Assembly (NCBI GenBank): GCA_028671895.1
Contig: JAPMAC010000209.1
Span: forward strand, 24,760,501 to 24,824,500
Length of the DNA: 64,000 bases
Reading direction: 5' to 3'
Source: Oenanthe sinensis
Lineage: Eukaryota > Streptophyta > Magnoliopsida > Apiales > Apiaceae
In this document: positions 59,471 to 64,000 of the stretch, in pieces
Layout: the number at the start of each line of letters is the position of its first letter
Position numbering within the stretch: the stretch's first letter is position 1
The notes under the pieces: model-generated
Seen by the model: only the letters and a program-made list of their open reading frames with translations
Database searches by the model: none
What the model was told of the DNA's origin: nothing
Translations under genes and position numbers: made by a program

Positions 59471-61321
59471 TGTTAGGTCCCGAAAGTATCGTAGAAGGGG
59501 GGTTGAATACGATACTCACTAAATCAAAAAATTCTTTCGAATCTTTTGCGGATATATGATTTAGAGTTCGATAAGTGGGTTCGTGTTCAGGAGTGTTTAG
59601 CTGTTTAGGAGACTGGCTTACTAATTTTCTGTGTTTAGGAATTGACAAATAATGCACTAGAAAATTAGCAAGTAATTAAATGCGAGACAGGTTTCGGGGA
59701 ATATTACTTTCGTATTAATCCCTGAGGTTTTGCTACACCCAGTTAAAAATATAACTGGCTTCCAAAGAACTGATTAGTTCTTTGCTTCTAGAGAGATAAA
59801 GCTAGATCCCTATTACAATGTTTGACAGTATTTAATAGTAACGGAATCAAGCTAACAGTGAGTGTTTTACAGTAGCCCTAAACATTTGAGACATATTTAA
59901 CCGGCTAAAATGTAAAACCCAGGAGAAGAAGGTATAGATTTGGCATGGTGACTTCTTCTTCTCCGGCTTCGAAATATCTCACTGCCTCTCTCTTGATTGG
60001 CTGTGTCTCCACCAACCGTATTAAACAAAATGAATAATTCATTTTATTTAATATAGTGTAGACTTTTCAAATCAATAGAATTGATTTGCTTCACAATTGC
60101 TTAAGTCCCTGAGTTGCGCCTTAAGAGTGTGAGTGGTGTATGGAAGCTGAGTTGCGCCTGTGACTTTGAGTTGCGCCTTGGATGTGAGTTGCGCCTATAC
60201 AGTGGTTACCCTGTATAGGCGCCACTCATGCCTTAGAAACTTCACAGCATGTTGCGCCTAGTATGTGAGTTGCGCCTACACTCTTGTTGCACTGTGTAGG
60301 CGCCACTCATACACTGTCTTTGCCTTAGAAACTTTAGAGCAGCTGAGTTGCGCCTCTACTCTGTTATCACTGTGATGGCGCCACTCATGCCTTAGAATCT
60401 TTTGTGCCTTGGACAAGATATGTTGCGCCTATACACTGCTTCCCCTGTATAGGCGCCACTCATGATATAGATTCTAAGTTCAACATATTTCCTGAGCTTT
60501 GGATATATTAGTTGCGCCTGCACTCTTGCTTCACTGTGTAGGCGCCACTTAACATTTCCTTGACATTTTCTTGCACCTGGAAATATATGTGTTGCGCCTC
60601 TCCATTGCTTCAAGAGTATTAATCCACCTTATGTAGTAATACTTGCCTTAGCATATTTCTTTGAAATGCTTGAAGTATTTACCACTTTATTTCACTCCTT
60701 GGCTTGGCTTGATCAACTGATTTTCTTATGATTAATCAAGGTAATTCTCTTCTTGTTGTGCTGACGCTTAGTGCACTGGTCTGGTTCACAAACGACTAAC
60801 ACTGAATTGAGTTCCCTTGATTTCTTTTCTGTTTCAGCTGAGTAAGCTAGGACTGTTGCATTGCTTCAAAACACTGACTGTTGATAGACATGTAATTTCA
60901 CTGGAATCTTTTCTGGTACTTCGACAACGTCTTCATTACTACAATCCAGTTCAAGACTGCAGCTGTCTTCTTTAACCTTTGTCTTCACCCTTCTGGATTT
61001 CTATGCTTCGAACATTGCCTATTTCCAATCAATGCTACTACACTGAAATCTGTTAGTGGCACTGCAATACTGAATCTTCAACACTTATCTGAAACCCTGA
61101 AAGTCTTTAAACATTGTTCTTCACTGAGGCATGAACATCTAAATGAACTTCTTTCAGTGACCTGTAGTAGACTTCAAAACTTCTTCTAATGTCTTGATTC
61201 ACTGTATCTGCCTTGTCTTCATTTCTTCCTGATTTCTGTGTAGGCGTAGTATTATTTACTTGTCCTGTTCTAGTGTTGAGTTATCATGATTACTATACAT
61301 ACAGCTTTGTAATCACCAACA
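59471..61321 (-). repeat. Element E 5' LTR
   Basis: Identical in length to 48151-50001 and nearly identical in sequence. It includes the hairpin array at 60147-60600 and ends ACCAACA before TSD GATAA. Confidence 0.95.
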
Positions 61322-61849
61322 GATAACTCAATAGAACAAGAAAGACAGACAAATAATATTAATGTGAAGCATAGGAATCCACGAGGATAAACAAACAGAA
61401 CACATACATGCACTACTACAGAGAATTAAGAACTGAAGCATCTCAAGCGTCAAGGAAAGAAGTTCATTAATATGTTCAAGCCTCAGTGATGAATAAAAGA
61501 ACAGAAGCCATTCGGAATCAAGACAGTAAAGTGATACAAGTATGAGAATCAGGATTTCAGTGAAAGAAATAAAGGAACAGTTGTGGATATGTTAACTGAC
61601 ATTAATTGCAAGTGAAGAATATTCTATTAAGTGTTAGTCGTCTGTGAACCAGACCAGTGTACTGGGTGTCAGCATAACGAGAAAAGAATTATCTTTACAG
61701 TATCAAGGAATCAGTTAGCTGCAAGTGGAATCAATGACTGACAAAGAAATAATAACAGGAATCAAATTAGAAGATATTTCCAAAGTCAAGTCAAGACAAG
61801 TCAAAGTCAAAAGCTAAATCAAGTATTGAATTTTGACTAAGTGATAAAT

Positions 61850-62130
61850 TGCATCCTAAGTGTGTGAAGAAATCACATCCAAGCTTGTGAGAGAAATAGT
61901 ATCCAAGGATCTAAAGCTGAAATCGCATACAAGGATCTATAGCTGAAATAACTCCAAGGATATATAGCTGAAATAGCATCCAAGGATCTATAGTTGAAAT
62001 AACATCCAAAGATCTATAGCTGAAATCACATCCAAGGATCTATAGCTAAAATCACATCCAATGATCTATATCTGAAATCACATCCAAGCTAAAATCACAT
62101 CCAAGTTTGTGAGAGAAATCACATCCAAGC
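61850..62130 (+). repeat. A-family LTR motif array in 3' LTR
   Basis: About ten diverged copies of CATCCAAGGATCTATAGCTGAAAT, more than in the 5' LTR, so copy number changed after insertion. Confidence 0.8.
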
Positions 62131-62167
62131 CAAATCGCAGCCAAGCATTCTTTTGCAAAGCCTGAAT

Positions 62168-62175
62168 TATAAATA
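62168..62175 (+). promoter_or_regulatory. TATA box of A 3' LTR
   Basis: TATAAATA at the same place as 6196-6203 in the 5' LTR. It could drive read-out into the right flank. Confidence 0.55.
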
Positions 62176-62513
62176 CAACTCATTTAATTTAAAATGTGGT
62201 TAAAGAGTATCAGCCTTCAATTTTATCAACAACCTGCGAAGAGCATTCAAAGCCATAAACACATAGATCGTATATTGTTGAAACAAATTGATTGTAACTT
62301 ATTATAGCTAATCATTTATTTGATTAGAGTGTAGCACCTCCGGGGTTTATTAATATACCAATATTTCCCCGAATTGTTTGTGATTGTTTGACTACCTTTA
62401 TTCATATCTTAAGAATACAAACTCATAAATAGTAATCCGTAATTAAAAGCTAAAAAATACCAACATCATATTCAACTCCGCCCTTCTATGATGATTTGGG
62501 ACCTAACATGAGT

Positions 62514-62654
62514 GAAACACGACAATCATCATGAGCCCAATAACAAATACAATGATAGGAGAATACATATAAAATAATATGATTTAATTATAATATACAC
62601 ATCACAAAGATAATACCTTTACCGTTTTATCTAACCATGAGATAAGACGCGTCG
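62514..62654. other. Right flank of element A, nothing recognised
   Basis: AT-rich. On the minus strand GGTAAAGGTATT near 62625 could act as a splice donor of the adjoining pseudogene, but this is speculative. Confidence 0.35.
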
Positions 62655-63197
62655 TCACTTTTCTTGACAAAGAAAAAAGTCATTCTTCCAACCATGGTTA
62701 TGAGCAACATCAAGGTTCAACACAAATGTATCTCGCCTCTTCCTCAATACCAACCCATACAAACCACCATTAAACATTTTTACTTGGTAAACAAGATAGT
62801 TGACAATCATACTAATAACCAAATGATGTTTCTTTTCCATCGAATCAAGACATGTCAAGATTCTCCACGTAGTAGGCATCAATTGAGCAAGGGAAGTATC
62901 AATAACTTTCAAGAACTCTTCAACAAGTTTCTAAAAGGGGAAAGTCATACTTATGTCGAATGGGTGGTGATAGAAACTAACCCAACCTTCACAATACCAA
63001 TTGATTGTTTCACTAGTAATGAGAAACAAGATACTGACATCGGAGCTGAGAAAGAATGATTTATGCACATATGAAATCTTCTCATCATTCATCATGCTAG
63101 GGGGGTTGTTCTTGGCATCGAGAATGGACGTCGATGTCCATTTGGATTTAATTGCCACCTAAGATTTGGTTTCATTCTTGTCATTCTTTTTTGCCAT
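62655..63197 (-). pseudogene. Putative plant transposon protein (PF04195-like) pseudogene
   Basis: Minus strand, starting at ATG 63197 (MAKKNDKNETKS), in one frame to 62655 with only two in-frame stops (63161 and 62931). Features: WVSFYHHPFDISMTFPF, then LVEEFLKVIDTSLAQLMPTTWRILTCL, YQVKMFNGGLYGLVLR and NHGWKNDFF. This order (aromatic HPF, then QLxPxxWRIL, then a Tyr-rich stretch, then GWKxxFF) is what I recall for the N-terminal domain of plant gypsy-type putative transposon proteins (Pfam Transposase_28). It belongs to the locus that element A entered. Whether it derives from a retrotransposon or a domesticated gene is unclear. Confidence 0.45.
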
Positions 63198-64000
63198 TAC
63201 AGTTTAAGTGAGCTACGGTTGTAATTGAAGAAAAGAAATTGCTCTGATAAGATAAAAACCTTATAAATTGAGGGAACTTTTATAAAAGGTAGTGGAAGAG
63301 TTGTAATCAAATGCAAATTTAAAAATATATACATTAATGATGGGGAAATATTTAATAGAGACACGAACACAAAATGAAATGAATTTTATTGGGTGTCAGA
63401 CTCTCTCGACGAAATTAGGGGAAATTGTTAGTAAATAAATTTTCAAGTACTAAAGTACACTTACGAAAATGATTTGCGTTAACGAATATAGATAATGGTT
63501 ATATTGACGTTGATAAATTGATACAATGATAGAATATATATTGACAAGAACTATAAGGAGAAGAATCAATTACAAGCACTTGGGAAAGAATACTAAGTGA
63601 AATGTTGACCCAGTCAAATAAAAATAGAAAACACTTTACGAGTAATACTTAAATTAATGGATATACAATGAATGGTTAACCAAGTCAGACAACTATCAGC
63701 TACCCAAAAATTAAAGAAGGGATAAGTATGCAAAAGCTAGTAACTACACAACCACCTGTAGAAGAGAAGTATAAGTATCCCCACAGAAGAGGAACGTGAT
63801 ATATCAACAATCTCATGCAATTAGGAACGGTAAAGATATGAATTGGGATATAAATAGTCAAATAGATGAAGATGATAGAAATATTACAACTTTTGTCATT
63901 ACACCAAAAAACAATAGGTGATGAGTTATCTAGTGTAATCATTTTCTTATCAAATGTCTTGTACTACAAGATATTTACGAACATAATGAAGTATTTAGCT
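63198..64000. other. AT-rich right flank, no gene seen
   Basis: The only longer frame (63942-63700, minus, hydrophobic) has no motif. A GGGGAAATTGTTAG stretch near 63418 resembles a PPT/LTR start, but no second LTR is available for comparison. Confidence 0.4.

Larger units (their letters stand above)
48151..61321 (-). mobile_element. Element E: young, non-autonomous Sirevirus-type Ty1/copia (minus strand)
   Basis: LTRs are 48151-50001 and 59471-61321, each 1,851 bp, with exact TSD GATAA at 48146-48150 and 61322-61326. On the minus strand the order is LTR, PBS (59468-59457), AT-repeat leader, gag remnant, integrase/protease remnant, AT-rich repeats, accessory remnant, PPT (50017-50002), LTR. 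I find no RT catalytic motif and no RNase H. The LTRs are almost identical while the interior is decayed, so the interior was already defective when it moved. Confidence 0.92.
61322..62508 (+). repeat. Element A 3' LTR, right piece
   Basis: It continues the LTR begun at 48108 (ACTCAATAGAACAAGAAAGACAG aligns with 4016) and ends GGGACCTAACA. The motif array is at 61850-62130 and TATAAATA at 62168-62175. The following TGAGT (62509-62513) is the A TSD. Confidence 0.9.

Overview
This window is repeat-rich, AT-rich nuclear DNA from a flowering plant, probably a eudicot with a large genome. I cannot name the species. Nearly all of it is LTR retrotransposon: Ty1/copia of the Sirevirus (SIRE/Maximus) type, shown by GGTATCAGAGC primer-binding sites, GGGGGAGAT-like polypurine tracts, poly-C tracts just before the LTR end, CCHC gag, and an extra ORF after RNase H. 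There is one Ty3/gypsy element of Tekay/Del type. I found no intact host gene, tRNA, rRNA or CRISPR array.

The layout is a nest of insertions whose target-site duplications (TSDs) can be read directly. The old locus is 1-3970 joined to 62509-64000. It holds MITE-like DNA transposons, a degenerate LTR-like stretch and minus-strand pseudogene pieces. Copia element A (3971-62508, TSD TGAGT) sits in it. A's 5' LTR contains a solo LTR (4655-5932, TSD CAAAG). A's gag is cut by gypsy element D (7640-about 15870), whose second LTR contains a foldback DNA transposon placed in a (TA)n run (11935-14277). A's pol is gone; its accessory ORF resumes at 15871 and is cut by copia element B (18064-46740, TSD AATAG/AATGG). 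B's pol is cut between reverse transcriptase and RNase H by copia element C (24287-39205, TSD AAGAC). C contains a second, inverted, 5'-half copy of its own family (C', 29369-35920). A's 3' LTR is cut by minus-strand copia element E (48151-61321, TSD GATAA).

All coding regions are broken by stops and frameshifts, so they are annotated as pseudogenes. B and C/C' keep recognisable gag, protease and integrase; B also keeps RT and RNase H. A, B and C, and more weakly E, carry related accessory ORFs downstream of pol. E has almost identical LTRs (about four differences in 1,851 bp by eye) around a wrecked interior without RT or RNase H, so it must have moved recently using another element's proteins.

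Points of most interest: the roughly 5-kb inverted duplication C/C' under an LTR promoter, a possible hairpin-RNA silencing source; the defective but recent E; stop codons shared by C and C'; and family-specific palindromic motif arrays in each LTR that recur inside the element in B and C. I saw no evidence for a non-transposon system.
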